Positions 35,302 through 43,919 are shown, counted from the stretch's first letter. The stretch: DNA of 60,245 nt from Corynebacterium sp. p3-SID1241 (GCA_025144025.1 JALXWS010000016.1:1-60245), one strand, 5' to 3'. The notes: a model not told the origin generated them from the letters alone. Translations and numbers: made by a program.

Positions 35302-36135
35302 CTACTTCTCAGCCTTGTCTGCGGATGCTTCCTCAGACTTTTCCGCAGAAGCTGGGTCGGATGCTGCGGCAGCTGCCTCAGCATCGCGCTTTTCCTTCTC
35401 AGCGGAATCGCCGGCAGCTTCCTTAGCTGCAGCCAGCTGGCGCTCCTCGCGCGCCTTCTTGCCTTCCTCTACAGCGGAAGCAACGATGCTGGAAAGCAGC
35501 TTGGTGGAGCGGATGGCGTCGTCGTTGCCAGGGATCGGGAAGTCAACTTCATCCGGATCACAGTTGGTGTCCAAGATGGCGACAACCGGAATATTCAGCT
35601 TGCGAGCTTCCTTAACCGCAATGTGCTCCTTGTTGGTATCAACAATCCACAGCGCGGACGGGGTCTTTGCCATATCGGAGATGCCGCCCAGAACGCGCTC
35701 GAGCTTGGCGCGCTCACGGTTGAGCATGAGAACTTCCTTCTTGGTGCGGCCCTTGTAGCCGTCTTCACGCTCATCCATTGCCTGAAGCTCCTTCATGCGC
35801 TTCAGTCGCTTGGAAACGGTCTGGAAGTTGGTGAGCATGCCGCCCAACCAGCGGTGGTTGACGTAAGGCATACCGACGCGGGTTGCCTCTTCAGCAACTG
35901 CTTCCTGCGCCTGCTTCTTGGTACCAACGAACAGGATGGTGCCACCGTGTGCAACGGTTTCCTTGACGAACTCGTAAGCTTCGTCAATATAGGTCAGCGT
36001 CTGCTGCAGGTCGATGATGTAGATGCCGTTACGGTCGGTGAAGATGAAACGACGCATCTTCGGATTCCAGCGACGGGTCTGGTGGCCAAAGTGCACACCA
36101 GCGTCGAGGAGCTCGCGCATGGTTACAACTGCCAT
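35302..36135 (-). CDS. rpsB: 30S ribosomal protein S2
   Basis: The 277 residues begin [32 protein letters not shown], the invariant S2 N-terminus, and continue with [33 protein letters not shown] and [17 protein letters not shown]. After about residue 225 comes an acidic, Ala/Glu/Lys-rich tail usual in actinobacterial S2. The frame stays open far upstream (to 36387) but that part is the mRNA leader. The promoter is well defined at 36339-36367, giving a leader of nearly 200 nt with two hairpins. Confidence 0.97.
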   Translation of the reverse strand: MAVVTMRELLDAGVHFGHQTRRWNPKMRRFIFTDRNGIYIIDLQQTLTYIDEAYEFVKETVAHGGTILFVGTKKQAQEAVAEEATRVGMPYVNHRWLGGMLTNFQTVSKRLKRMKELQAMDEREDGYKGRTKKEVLMLNRERAKLERVLGGISDMAKTPSALWIVDTNKEHIAVKEARKLNIPVVAILDTNCDPDEVDFPIPGNDDAIRSTKLLSSIVASAVEEGKKAREERQLAAAKEAAGDSAEKEKRDAEAAAAASDPASAEKSEEASADKAEK

Positions 36136-36178
36136 GATTCGCTCGCTTTCTTTTATCTTGTCTTTCGGTTTTCCAATT

Positions 36179-36249
36179 GTGCGGTGTTTTATTCCGCACC
36201 CTAGCAACGAAGGCCCCGCTGACACCTTGTTTCCAAGGACCACGTCAGC
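36179..36249 (-). other. Structured leader of rpsB mRNA
   Basis: Two hairpins lie in the transcript: GTGCGG/CCGCAC (36179-36199), and GCTGAC/GTCAGC (36218-36249) with CCTTG/CAAGG nested inside. Position suggests autoregulation by S2, by analogy with other ribosomal protein leaders; this is inference. Confidence 0.4.
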
Positions 36250-36338
36250 CGTCAGGCTGTCTCTTCCTTCCAGCAGAAAGCGACAACTTCGCCGCGCGTA
36301 GTCAATGTCTCCACGAGATGGACACACTGCTGCCCCAA

Positions 36339-36367
36339 AGAATAATCTGCTGCGCTGGTTTTTCCAA
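36339..36367 (-). promoter_or_regulatory. Promoter of rpsB
   Basis: Minus strand: TTGGAA (36367-36362), exact 17-bp spacer, TATTCT (36344-36339). Transcription would start near 36332. Confidence 0.65.
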
Positions 36368-36512
36368 ACCGAATACAAGCTATCCACAACATTTTCGGCC
36401 AGGGCTATCGCCTCGCTTCACTCCTGCCTCAATCGCATCACGTACCACACGATATCCACAAGCAGTGTGACGATAGGTTTCCTGCTAAATCTATCTACTA
36501 GACCCTGTGGTC

Positions 36513-37034
36513 ATGTTCGATTTTCTCCCACCGCCCAAGAGCCTCGCTTGTCGACGCCTCGTTCTCCCACTCGCTATCCTTATCACCGTCGTGTGCCTTC
36601 TATTTTTCTCCTGCCCACCTGCGGCAGCCTATGTGGATCCAGCCTCAGGCCGCCCTAGCCCGGCGCGGGTTCTCCGCGGATTTGAAGCCCCTGAGAAGAA
36701 ATGGAGCCCAGGCCATCGCGGCGTGGATATGGACTTAGCCGTAGGCTCTCCGGTGGTAGCCGCTGAAGATGGCACTGTCGCGTTTGTGGGCACGGTGGCC
36801 GGCAAACCCGTCGTCTCGATATCTCATGCGGACGGGGTGAGAACCACATATCAGCCCGTGCATGGCACCGTAAAACAGGGCCAAGATGTACGCGCAGGCC
36901 TAGTCATCGGCCGGCTGGGCAATCCCGTCGATGGATATCCGGGCCTGCACTGGGGTGCGCTTATCGCGAAGGATACCTATATCGATCCGTTGACGTTGCT
37001 GGATATGCCGGTCATCCGCCTCAAACCACTTTAG
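36513..37034 (+). CDS. Secreted M23-family peptidase
   Basis: A 173-residue exported protein with signal peptide (LVLPLAILITVVCLLFFSC, ending PPAAA) and an M23/LytM-like domain. Zinc-site residues are His and Asp in HRGVDMD and His in LHWG. The HxH motif reads GLH, so the usual first His is replaced; CLHWG or GLHWG forms are, as far as I recall, normal for this actinobacterial subfamily found next to rpsB. TTYQPVHGTV is also subfamily-typical. ATG at 36513 is chosen; a GTG at 36507 is possible. Its stop interlocks with that of xerC. A cell-wall role is inferred. Confidence 0.85.
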   Translation: MFDFLPPPKSLACRRLVLPLAILITVVCLLFFSCPPAAAYVDPASGRPSPARVLRGFEAPEKKWSPGHRGVDMDLAVGSPVVAAEDGTVAFVGTVAGKPVVSISHADGVRTTYQPVHGTVKQGQDVRAGLVIGRLGNPVDGYPGLHWGALIAKDTYIDPLTLLDMPVIRLKPL

Positions 37035-37948
37035 GCACGCGGATGGGCTTGGTCATATACGCGTTGCAGGCGCTGGGCAGACACGTGGGTGTAAATCTGC
37101 GTGGTATTCAACGAGGAGTGCCCCAGCAGTTCCTGCACAACACGTAGGTCTGCACCACCTTCAAGAAGATGAGTTGCGGCCGAGTGACGAACTCCGTGCG
37201 GGGTAAGCCCTTGAGCTCCAGTAACACGGGCAGCCTTGTCTACTATACGGCGTACTTGGCGCTGGTCTATGCGCCCTCCCCTACTTCCTACAAAGACCGC
37301 TTCCGTGTCCGCCGCCGCAAGTTTTCCACGCCCGTGGTCAATCCACTGTTTTAAGGCGTCTTCTGCGGCGTGACCGAAGGGCACCACACGCTGCTTATTG
37401 CCCTTACCGGTAACCTGCAATGTACCGCGTTGGAAGTCGATGTCGCCTAGGTCAAGCCGCACCAGCTCCGCAACGCGCATTCCGGTGGCATAGAGCAGCT
37501 CCAAGATGGCACTATCGCGAAGGAAATGGACTTCATCGGCAGAAACCGCATTACCCATAAGCTCACCGGCCTGATCTGGGGCCAACACTGTGGGCAAGTG
37601 CTGGCCTACTTTGGGAGTAACGAGCCGAGCAGCGATGTCCCGTTCTAGGTGCCCCTCGCGCACTGCCCAGGTAGAAAACCCCTTCACCGCCGCAGTACGA
37701 CGTGCCAATGTAGAGCGCGCCTTTCCTTCTGCTACGGCCTCTGCCAACCATTGACGCAGGTTATTTAGGGTAAAATCCGCAAAGGTGGGTACGCTGCGAG
37801 CAAGGTCGCGTAGATCGGAGCGATACCCTCGCACTGTTGCCGCCGCGCGGCCTTTCACATGTAGCTGGAAATCCGCGAAGTCCTCGATAGCTTCCACCAT
37901 CTGCCCCTTTACGTTTGGGCGCTTCGCCGAAAATCCATGTTCACTCAT
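37031..37948 (-). CDS. xerC: Site-specific tyrosine recombinase XerC
   Basis: Resolves chromosome dimers at dif with XerD. The 305 residues have the SAM-like N-terminal domain and the catalytic domain with Arg158 (YATGMRVAEL), Lys182 (GKGNK), His251 and Arg254 (HGVRHSAATHLL), His277 (LGHSSLNTTQIYTHV) and Tyr286. This is the complete set. Start at 37948 (MSEHGF), with TATACT 8 nt before it. The upstream neighbour is dprA. A housekeeping copy, not a phage integrase: no attachment sites or phage genes are near. Confidence 0.94.
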   Translation of the reverse strand: MSEHGFSAKRPNVKGQMVEAIEDFADFQLHVKGRAAATVRGYRSDLRDLARSVPTFADFTLNNLRQWLAEAVAEGKARSTLARRTAAVKGFSTWAVREGHLERDIAARLVTPKVGQHLPTVLAPDQAGELMGNAVSADEVHFLRDSAILELLYATGMRVAELVRLDLGDIDFQRGTLQVTGKGNKQRVVPFGHAAEDALKQWIDHGRGKLAAADTEAVFVGSRGGRIDQRQVRRIVDKAARVTGAQGLTPHGVRHSAATHLLEGGADLRVVQELLGHSSLNTTQIYTHVSAQRLQRVYDQAHPRA

Positions 37949-37956
37949 GCCACAGC

Positions 37957-37962
37957 AGTATA
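37957..37962 (-). promoter_or_regulatory. -10 element of xerC
   Basis: Minus-strand TATACT ends 8 nt before the xerC ATG, inside the 35-bp gap after dprA. Confidence 0.5.
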
Positions 37963-37983
37963 CTCGTCTTTCAATGGTGTCCC

Positions 37984-39165
37984 TTACTCCGTTTCTCGGC
38001 GCGACCAGGTATTGCCATGTCGAACTACGACGCACATCTTCTCTAGAGCCAGCAATAAGTGAATGGTAAGCGGTAGGCGGAATCCCGCTTCGCGGGCGAT
38101 ATCCTCCGCCGTTGCCTGATCTTGGCCAGGCAGCGGAGTAGCGTCATAGACTCGCAATTCATTACGGGAGAGCCGTTGGGTCATCGTAGCCGCAAAATTG
38201 ATTTCATACTGTGCTCCCGGGTCTACTTCCCCGGCGCGGCCAATCAGGGCACGAATTTCATCGGCGCTGGTGACAAGTTGTGCCCGCCCCTCTTGGATAC
38301 GCTGATGGCAACCTAGCGAACCGCTGGTCGTTATAGGCCCAGGCACCGCCATGGCCACGCGACCTAGCGCCTCCGCCCAGTTGAGCGTATTGAGCGCCCC
38401 AGATCGAAACGCCGCTTCCATAGCCACGGTGCCCTGGCTCAGTGCTGCGACTAGCCGATTGCGGGTCAAGAACCGGTGACGCTTTGGGGCGGTTTCCGGA
38501 GCAAATTCAGAAACAACGCACCCGTTATCCGCAATCTTGGCAAAGAGGTTTGCATTGCGGGCGGGATAATCCCTATCAATTCCGCACGCAGCCACCGCGA
38601 CTGTGCGACCGTTGTTGTCAAGCGCAGTCTCGTGGGCGACGGTATCCACGCCAAGCGCGCCACCGGATATCGGAGTCCATTGGTGCTGAACTAATCCGGA
38701 AACCACATTTTGAGTGGCCTGCCAGCCGTAACGAGATATAGCGCGAGTGCCGACGATCGCTACGGCCTGAGCTACCTCCGCCTGCATTGGGGCGCCGCGC
38801 ACCCACAGGCTGTGTGGCGGCAATGCTTGATCATCAAATGTTGCTGGGGCATCCGCACCATGCTGATAAAAGCCGAATGCAGAAGAGAATTCTTCTGTGG
38901 GCCACTCCGGGCTTTCTGCTGTAATAAGCCGGGCTCCCACCCTCTCGGCAGCCGCCATGTCTTCGGACTGACGCAACCAGTCATAACGCGAGGCTGTTCG
39001 TGCTAAAAGGGGGCCTATCCACTCTGCGCGGTTATAGATGCCATGCGCAATTTCTTCAGCCGGATACTGCGTAAGTAAGGCCTGCATTGTGGCAGAAGGG
39101 CCTTCCACCACCCGGTTGAGATATACCCAAGTGGCATAAGGCGTGGAGAGATCGAGTGAGCTCAT
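37984..39165 (-). CDS. dprA: DNA-processing protein DprA
   Basis: Binds incoming single-stranded DNA and loads RecA in transformable bacteria; present in most bacteria regardless of known competence. The 393 residues contain the Rossmann-like core: ISGGALGVDTVAHETAL, VAVAACGIDRDYPARNANLF, VVSEFAPE and AVPGPITTSGSLGCHQRIQEGRAQLV. A C-terminal winged-helix-like part follows (TPLPGQDQATAEDIAREAGF). ATG at 39165 overlaps the comM-like stop by 4 bp (ATGA), so translation is coupled. Confidence 0.94.
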   Translation of the reverse strand: MSSLDLSTPYATWVYLNRVVEGPSATMQALLTQYPAEEIAHGIYNRAEWIGPLLARTASRYDWLRQSEDMAAAERVGARLITAESPEWPTEEFSSAFGFYQHGADAPATFDDQALPPHSLWVRGAPMQAEVAQAVAIVGTRAISRYGWQATQNVVSGLVQHQWTPISGGALGVDTVAHETALDNNGRTVAVAACGIDRDYPARNANLFAKIADNGCVVSEFAPETAPKRHRFLTRNRLVAALSQGTVAMEAAFRSGALNTLNWAEALGRVAMAVPGPITTSGSLGCHQRIQEGRAQLVTSADEIRALIGRAGEVDPGAQYEINFAATMTQRLSRNELRVYDATPLPGQDQATAEDIAREAGFRLPLTIHLLLALEKMCVVVRHGNTWSRRETE

Positions 39166-40724
39166 GCTGCAAGCCTCCCCACGTTAATTGAACCGCGCAG
39201 ATCAAGTGCACGTCCTACCTCGTCAAGGTCAGGTTGTTTTTTACCTTCTAAATCGGCCAAGGTCCACGAGAGTCTTAAAACTCGGTCCACCCCGCGCTGG
39301 GAGATTTCACCATCGGCTAGGTAAGCCGACAACATCACCATCGCAGCATCCGCGGCGGGACGTTGTCGACGCAGATAGGACGAGGGAACATCGCCATTCG
39401 TCCGCGCCGAGATACCGTCTGCCCACCAGCGGGCGGCGGCACGTTCACGAGCAATAGCGACGCGCTCGGCAATGACAGTTGAGCTCTCCTCCCCTTCCGC
39501 GTTAATCGTTGCCGCCTGCCCGCTTAAGGTGACCACCATATCCAAACGGTCACGCAACGGGCCGGAGAGATTGGAAAGATAATTCATCCGTGCATGCGGA
39601 TTGCACCTGCACTTGGAGGGCTCTTCCGCCGCGCACCTACAGGGGTTAGCGGCCATGACCAATTGGAAGCGAGCGGGATAGGTCACCTCACGGCGCGAGC
39701 GCGCTAAGCGTACCTGTCCTTCTTCCAGCGGGGCTCGCAGACCATCGAGAACCGGGGCTGCTACTTCGCTGGCTTCGTCGAGGAAAAGGACTCCATTATG
39801 CGCTAGGCTCACTGCCCCAGGGCGCGGATAACCCGACCCGCCGCCAAGCAGCGCAGCACGGGTGACAGAGGAGTGCGGGGCGATAAATGGCGCTCGTTCA
39901 ATAACCTCACCAGGGATTCCGGTTAGAGAGTGAATCGCGGTAGTTTCCACCTGCTGGTCCGGAGAAAGGCTGGGCAAGATTGTAGGCAATCGCGAGGCAA
40001 TCATGGATTTTCCAGATCCCGGTGGTCCAATCATCATCAGATGGTGTCCACCGGCTGCGGCAACTTCGGCAGCCCATTTTGCGTTGGCTTGACCCGCGAT
40101 GTCGCAAAAATCCGCCCCCGCCTTTTCCGAATGAACTGGGGCAAGCGAACCAGAAAAGCTGGCAGCCCGCGGCAGATCGCGGTTTCCACACGCCCAGCCG
40201 AACGCCTCCTTCAATGAGGAGGCGACCAGCACATCCATATCCGGCACCAGCGTGGCTTCTGCCGCATTTCCAGGTGGAACGATGAGCGTTGCTATTCCTT
40301 GTTCGCGGGCTGCTAGAAGCGCTGGAATAATGCCAGCAACGGGACGAACGCTACCGTCAAGGCCGAGTTCGCCCAAAACCAAAGTTCGCTGCAGACGCCG
40401 AGCCGGTGAAGGGGTGGAGCCCTTAGTGGGAAAGTTGACTTCTGCCTGCGCGGCCAAAATTGCTAGCGCGATGGGCAAATCAAAGTGCGAACCGGACTTT
40501 GGCAGCGAAGCCGGAGACATCGAGACAACTACTTTGGTTTTTGGCCATGGTAGATGGGAGTTAAAGGCCGCAGTCTTGATCCTATCGCGCGATTCGGAAA
40601 TTGCGGTATCAGTTTGTCCCACCACGTGGATGCCTGGAAGGCCGTGGCCTACATTTGCCTCGACATCGACCAACTGGGCTAAGACTCCGCTAAGGGACAT
40701 GGTCAAGCAATTACCTAGAGCCAT
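39162..40724 (-). CDS. comM: YifB/ComM-family magnesium-chelatase-like AAA ATPase
   Basis: ComM-type helicase implicated in branch migration during transformation. The 520 residues start MALGNCLTMSLSGVLAQLVDVE with the Lon-substrate-like N-terminal domain (PGIHVVGQTDTAISESRDRIK, SPASLPKSGSHFDLPIA), then the AAA core: Walker A GPPGSGKSM, Walker B GVLFLDEASEV, and a zinc-binding CRC...CKC...NPHARM region. The C-terminal domain includes SQRGVDRVLRLSWTLADLEG. The ATG at 40724 overlaps the yraN end by 14 bp, with AGGGGG upstream. Confidence 0.93.
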   Translation of the reverse strand: MALGNCLTMSLSGVLAQLVDVEANVGHGLPGIHVVGQTDTAISESRDRIKTAAFNSHLPWPKTKVVVSMSPASLPKSGSHFDLPIALAILAAQAEVNFPTKGSTPSPARRLQRTLVLGELGLDGSVRPVAGIIPALLAAREQGIATLIVPPGNAAEATLVPDMDVLVASSLKEAFGWACGNRDLPRAASFSGSLAPVHSEKAGADFCDIAGQANAKWAAEVAAAGGHHLMMIGPPGSGKSMIASRLPTILPSLSPDQQVETTAIHSLTGIPGEVIERAPFIAPHSSVTRAALLGGGSGYPRPGAVSLAHNGVLFLDEASEVAAPVLDGLRAPLEEGQVRLARSRREVTYPARFQLVMAANPCRCAAEEPSKCRCNPHARMNYLSNLSGPLRDRLDMVVTLSGQAATINAEGEESSTVIAERVAIARERAAARWWADGISARTNGDVPSSYLRRQRPAADAAMVMLSAYLADGEISQRGVDRVLRLSWTLADLEGKKQPDLDEVGRALDLRGSINVGRLAA

Positions 40725-41109
40725 TTTCGACCCCCTTGAAGTGTTCCACCACAAACCCCTGACCGTGTGCGAGTAAGGCAATGACGTCGAATCGCACGGT
40801 GGACAGTGGCTTTCCATCGAGCCATTGCGCCGCTGCTTTGCGCAGGCGCGCTAGTTTTTGCGGGGTAACGGCCTCGGCCACCCCGAAGTTGGCCTTAGCG
40901 CGTGTTTTCACTTCGACAAAGACTATGGTTCCGTCCGCCTCGCGAGCGATAAGGTCTATTTCCCCTACCCGATATGAGACGTTTGCAGCGATAATATTGG
41001 CACCGCGCTCGCGTAGAAAGCGCGCGGCATAAGCTTCGCCCCTTTTTCCTAATGCTTGTTTGTGCCTCGGCCTCTTCGTGGCCAATTGGTGATCTGAGTG
41101 AAAATGCAT
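40711..41109 (-). CDS. yraN: YraN-family (UPF0102) endonuclease-like protein
   Basis: A 132-residue protein of the YraN/UPF0102 family, with a restriction-endonuclease-like fold. The core reads LGKRGEAYAARFLRERG, then SYRVGEIDLIAREADGTIVFVEVKTRA, in which the Glu-Asp and Glu-x-Lys residues match the nuclease site. The function in cells is unknown; its conserved linkage to comM and dprA suggests DNA processing. The start at 41109 is tentative since no strong ribosome site is seen. First gene of the yraN-comM-dprA-xerC group. Confidence 0.9.
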   Translation of the reverse strand: MHFHSDHQLATKRPRHKQALGKRGEAYAARFLRERGANIIAANVSYRVGEIDLIAREADGTIVFVEVKTRAKANFGVAEAVTPQKLARLRKAAAQWLDGKPLSTVRFDVIALLAHGQGFVVEHFKGVENGSR

Positions 41110-41194
41110 AGCGGTCTATCCTTGTGCGTCGAGAAATTCATCTGCCCGCACAGAACACCGCAGCCGGCAAGGTTCTTACAAGAGCTGCACATGC

Positions 41195-41255
41195 AAAAAG
41201 CGCCCCAGCTGTGGATAACCTGGCTTGGTATCCCTGTTATCCACAGCCGAGGCGC
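41195..41255 (-). terminator. Intrinsic terminator of the DUF2469 gene, with two embedded DnaA boxes
   Basis: GCTGTGGATAAC (41208-41219) and GTTATCCACAGC (41236-41247) form a perfect 12-bp stem, extended by GCGCC/GGCGC, with minus-strand TTTTT at 41199-41195. Each arm holds a perfect DnaA box TTATCCACA (41210-41218 minus, 41237-41245 plus). Confidence 0.85.
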
Positions 41256-41281
41256 ACCTTTTCAGCATCGGCTTGACAAAA

Positions 41282-41587
41282 CTATTCCGGCATTATGAAT
41301 TCCGGCTTATCCAGCTCCTCGATGTTGACGTCCTTATAGGTAATAACGCGAACGTAGCGTACAAAGCGCGCGGAGCGGTACATGTCCCATACCCAAGCAT
41401 CGGACATGCGCACCTCGTAATACACATCAGGCCCAGAGGTATGTGGGATCAGCTCTACCGCGTTTGCCAGGTAAAAGCGCCGCTCAGTTTCAACGACATA
41501 GGAAAACTGGCTGACAACATCTCGGTACTCGCGGTAGAGGGAAAGCTCTACCTCAGCCTCGTAGTTATCGAGTTCCTCTGCACTCAC
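41282..41587 (-). CDS. DUF2469 protein
   Basis: A 101-residue acidic protein of DUF2469, strongly conserved in actinobacteria between rnhB and yraN. The family pattern is seen from start to end: MSAEELDNYEAEVELSLYREYRDV, VVETERRFYLANAVEL, DVYYEVRMSDAWVWDMYR, and the C-terminal DVNIEELDKPE. The function is unknown. GGAGG precedes the GTG at 41587. It lies 62 bp after rnhB and is closed by a strong terminator, so it is probably the last gene of the lepB-rnhB operon. Confidence 0.93.
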   Translation of the reverse strand: MSAEELDNYEAEVELSLYREYRDVVSQFSYVVETERRFYLANAVELIPHTSGPDVYYEVRMSDAWVWDMYRSARFVRYVRVITYKDVNIEELDKPEFIMPE

Positions 41588-41649
41588 GGTGGACCTCCAG
41601 GTTGTGGGTTAGCTCGCTTTAGCTTAGCGTGCGGGAGGAAAAATTTTGG

Positions 41650-42291
41650 CTAGGCACGCGCGGCAAACTCCGCCTGGGCGCGGCGGACATTCTCGTAGCT
41701 CATGCGGTGTTCCGGGCACCCACCTAACTGGGAAATGGCAGCTTCGTGGGCCTTAGTGCCATAGCCCTTATGGTTAGCCAGACCGTAGCCGGGGTAGCGC
41801 GCATCGAGCTCTTTCATGAGATGGTCACGGCTGACCTTCGCCAGCACGCTGGCCGCAGCAATGCATCGCGCGGCCGCATCGCCGCCAATAATGGGCAGGT
41901 GGGGCTGGCTCAGGCCGGGGATAAAGAGGGCGTCGGAAAGCACGTAGCCCGGATGAACAGACAGGCGCGCTACCGCCCTACGCATGCCCGAAATATTGGC
42001 GCGCTGAATGCCGCGCTTATCGATGTCCCCTGCACCAATATGCACCACTGACCAGTCCACAGCCTTGTCCTTGATAAGGGGAAAGAGCCGCTCCCGCTGC
42101 TTGGGGGTAAGTTTCTTGGAATCGGTAAGTCCCGCCAGTTCTTTAATCGGCCTATCTGGCATCACGCAAGCCGCAATGGTGATCGGCCCACAACACGCAC
42201 CGCGCCCGGCCTCATCCACGCCAGCTACCGGTCCTAGCCCAGCCTTGCTCAACGCCACCTCGTAAGTGCGCCGCTGCTTAAGCCGACGCAT
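41650..42291 (-). CDS. rnhB: Ribonuclease HII
   Basis: Cuts RNA in RNA-DNA hybrids and removes misincorporated ribonucleotides. The 213 residues contain [13 protein letters not shown] (Asp-Glu of the active site), [41 protein letters not shown] (Asp) and the C-terminal [11 protein letters not shown]. The ATG at 42291 overlaps the end of the upstream signal peptidase gene by 14 bp; the longer frame (to 42420) runs through that gene and is rejected. Confidence 0.95.
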   Translation of the reverse strand: MRRLKQRRTYEVALSKAGLGPVAGVDEAGRGACCGPITIAACVMPDRPIKELAGLTDSKKLTPKQRERLFPLIKDKAVDWSVVHIGAGDIDKRGIQRANISGMRRAVARLSVHPGYVLSDALFIPGLSQPHLPIIGGDAAARCIAAASVLAKVSRDHLMKELDARYPGYGLANHKGYGTKAHEAAISQLGGCPEHRMSYENVRRAQAEFAARA

Positions 42292-43015
42292 CTGAAATTT
42301 CTGGGTGGTCCACCCCACTCCAGCGGGAGAGCGGCAAGATGACGCCCTCAACTCGGCCGCGTACATTATCCACCGGCACCGTGCCTTGCAGGTGGTCACC
42401 CAAATGTGCACGCGAGTCAAGGGAATTGGTGCGATTGTCTCCCATTACCCACAGATTTCCCTCCGGAACGGTAATCGGACCAAAATATTCACCGCCACAC
42501 GCCTGGGAGCCCGCCTTGGGATCCACGGGAATCTCCGGCGGGTCGAGGACGAAATCTTGGTTCACAGGCTTGCCGTCAACCATGACTGAAGGATCACCTG
42601 CCTCGCAGCTTACTGTTTGCCCGCCGGTAGCAATCACCCGTTTGACGAGGATATTTTCCCCGTTAGGCAAAAGCCCCACGGCCGCTAGGGCGTTCTGCGC
42701 GCCACGCACGATGATGTTGTGCGAACGCTTGACCTGAAACTCGGTATTCCAAGAATCCGGCCCCTCAAAAACCACAACCTCACCCGGCCGCGGCTCCGTG
42801 AAATAATAGCTGACCTTTTGCACCGCAATGCGATCATTGTCGCAGCCGGCGCAGCCGTGCAAGGTCGGCTCCATCGAAGCTGAAGGAATGGCATACATCC
42901 TCCCCACTAGAGCCTGCAAGAGCACCAGCAGGACAAAGCCTGCCACCACGGGAAAGAGAAAATCTCGGGTGCGCAGGCGTTGGGCGGAAGGCCTATTCTT
43001 GGATATCCGGGTCAT
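42278..43015 (-). CDS. lepB: Type I signal peptidase (second of two tandem copies)
   Basis: Cleaves Sec/Tat signal peptides on the outer face of the membrane. The 245 residues have one N-terminal membrane helix ([17 protein letters not shown]) followed by catalytic Ser47 in [13 protein letters not shown], and Lys125 in [25 protein letters not shown] and an actinobacterial Cys set (HGCAGC, SCEAGDP, QACGG) are present. ATG at 43015 is preferred, with GGTGGGG upstream; a TTG four codons earlier is possible. It overlaps the other signal peptidase by 23 bp and rnhB by 14 bp. Confidence 0.93.
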   Translation of the reverse strand: MTRISKNRPSAQRLRTRDFLFPVVAGFVLLVLLQALVGRMYAIPSASMEPTLHGCAGCDNDRIAVQKVSYYFTEPRPGEVVVFEGPDSWNTEFQVKRSHNIIVRGAQNALAAVGLLPNGENILVKRVIATGGQTVSCEAGDPSVMVDGKPVNQDFVLDPPEIPVDPKAGSQACGGEYFGPITVPEGNLWVMGDNRTNSLDSRAHLGDHLQGTVPVDNVRGRVEGVILPLSRWSGVDHPEISDASA

Positions 43016-43796
43016 CGACCCCACCAATGCGGGTAAACGGCCAGAACACGAACTTTACTTTGCCGCGTACGTTTTCCACTGGAACCGTGCCGTGGAATTT
43101 ATCCGTCATGTGATAGCGCGAATCGGCCGAAGCAGTGCGGTTATCGCCCATGACCCAGATATTGTCCTCTGGTACCTCGACGGGACCAAAGTACGGACCA
43201 CCGCAGGCCTCCGAGCCGGTCGACTCATCTACCGGATACGTTGGCGGGTCTTGCACATAGTCTTGCTCGATAGGCTTGCCGTCTACCATTACAGCGGGAT
43301 CGCCTTCTTGACAGGACACTGTTTGCCCACCGGTAGCTATTACGCGCTTGACCAAAGTGTTTTCATCTGGCGGGGCCAAAGATACGAAGCTCAGCGCATC
43401 TTGCACACCGTGGATGAGCGGATTCGATGAACGCGGGGAGACATAGCTGGAATTCCAGTCCTCGGTGCCTTTAAAGACCACTACATCCCCGGGTTCGGGT
43501 TCACCATCGCCGTAGTAGGAAACCTTTTCCGTGAAGATTCGGTCATTCGTGCAACCCTCGCATCCGTGCAGCGTCGGCTCCATCGATCCCGATGGGATTA
43601 CATACTGTCGGCCAACAAAATTCTGGAAGAGTCCTACGATCACTAGGACCGTCACCACGACTAGCAGAGTCTCTAGCAGCCACGGCATTTCCTTCTTCTT
43701 GGTCGCCTCTTCGCCTTGCTGGGTGGCGACGCCCTGTGCGGGGTGGGCCCCCTCGTCCTCTGGCGACTGTTCCTGCGAGATGCTGTCTTTATTCAC
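42993..43796 (-). CDS. lepB: Type I signal peptidase (first of two tandem copies)
   Basis: A second complete LepB. The 267 residues begin with a charged cytosolic tail of about 36 residues, then a membrane helix (WLLETLLVVVTVLVIVGLF), Ser71 in [16 protein letters not shown], and Lys150 in [13 protein letters not shown]. The two copies share long identical stretches around both catalytic residues and the MGDNRT motif but differ in the N-terminal tail and the middle loops. GTG start at 43796, with TAGGAT ending 7 nt before it, so probably leaderless. It heads the lepB-lepB-rnhB-DUF2469 operon. Confidence 0.93.
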   Translation of the reverse strand: MNKDSISQEQSPEDEGAHPAQGVATQQGEEATKKKEMPWLLETLLVVVTVLVIVGLFQNFVGRQYVIPSGSMEPTLHGCEGCTNDRIFTEKVSYYGDGEPEPGDVVVFKGTEDWNSSYVSPRSSNPLIHGVQDALSFVSLAPPDENTLVKRVIATGGQTVSCQEGDPAVMVDGKPIEQDYVQDPPTYPVDESTGSEACGGPYFGPVEVPEDNIWVMGDNRTASADSRYHMTDKFHGTVPVENVRGKVKFVFWPFTRIGGVDDPDIQE

Positions 43797-43803
43797 GCGC
43801 TAG

Positions 43804-43809
43804 ATCCTA
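43804..43809 (-). promoter_or_regulatory. Leaderless-type -10 element of the lepB operon
   Basis: Minus-strand TAGGAT, 7-nt spacer CTAGCGC, GTG start at 43796. Confidence 0.6.
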
Positions 43810-43919
43810 GCAACCCCAACTCTCATTTCCGCTCTTATCCCCCTCAGACTTAAAGGATTCACAGACAACTATCCGGTTTCAATTTGCCGCTTCGAGATAG
43901 GAAGACCGGAATTTGACAT

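Larger units (their letters stand above)
36136..36506. other. Intergenic region between rpsB and the M23 peptidase gene
   Basis: About 370 bp. It holds the structured rpsB leader (36136-36332), the rpsB promoter (36339-36367) and, further on, two sites differing from the DnaA box TTATCCACA at one base (36380-36388 and 36452-36460). No gene is visible. Confidence 0.5.

Noticed and set aside
37031..37948. Integrase of a mobile element
   Set aside because: It has the size, residues and neighbours of housekeeping XerC, and there are no attachment repeats or phage genes around it.
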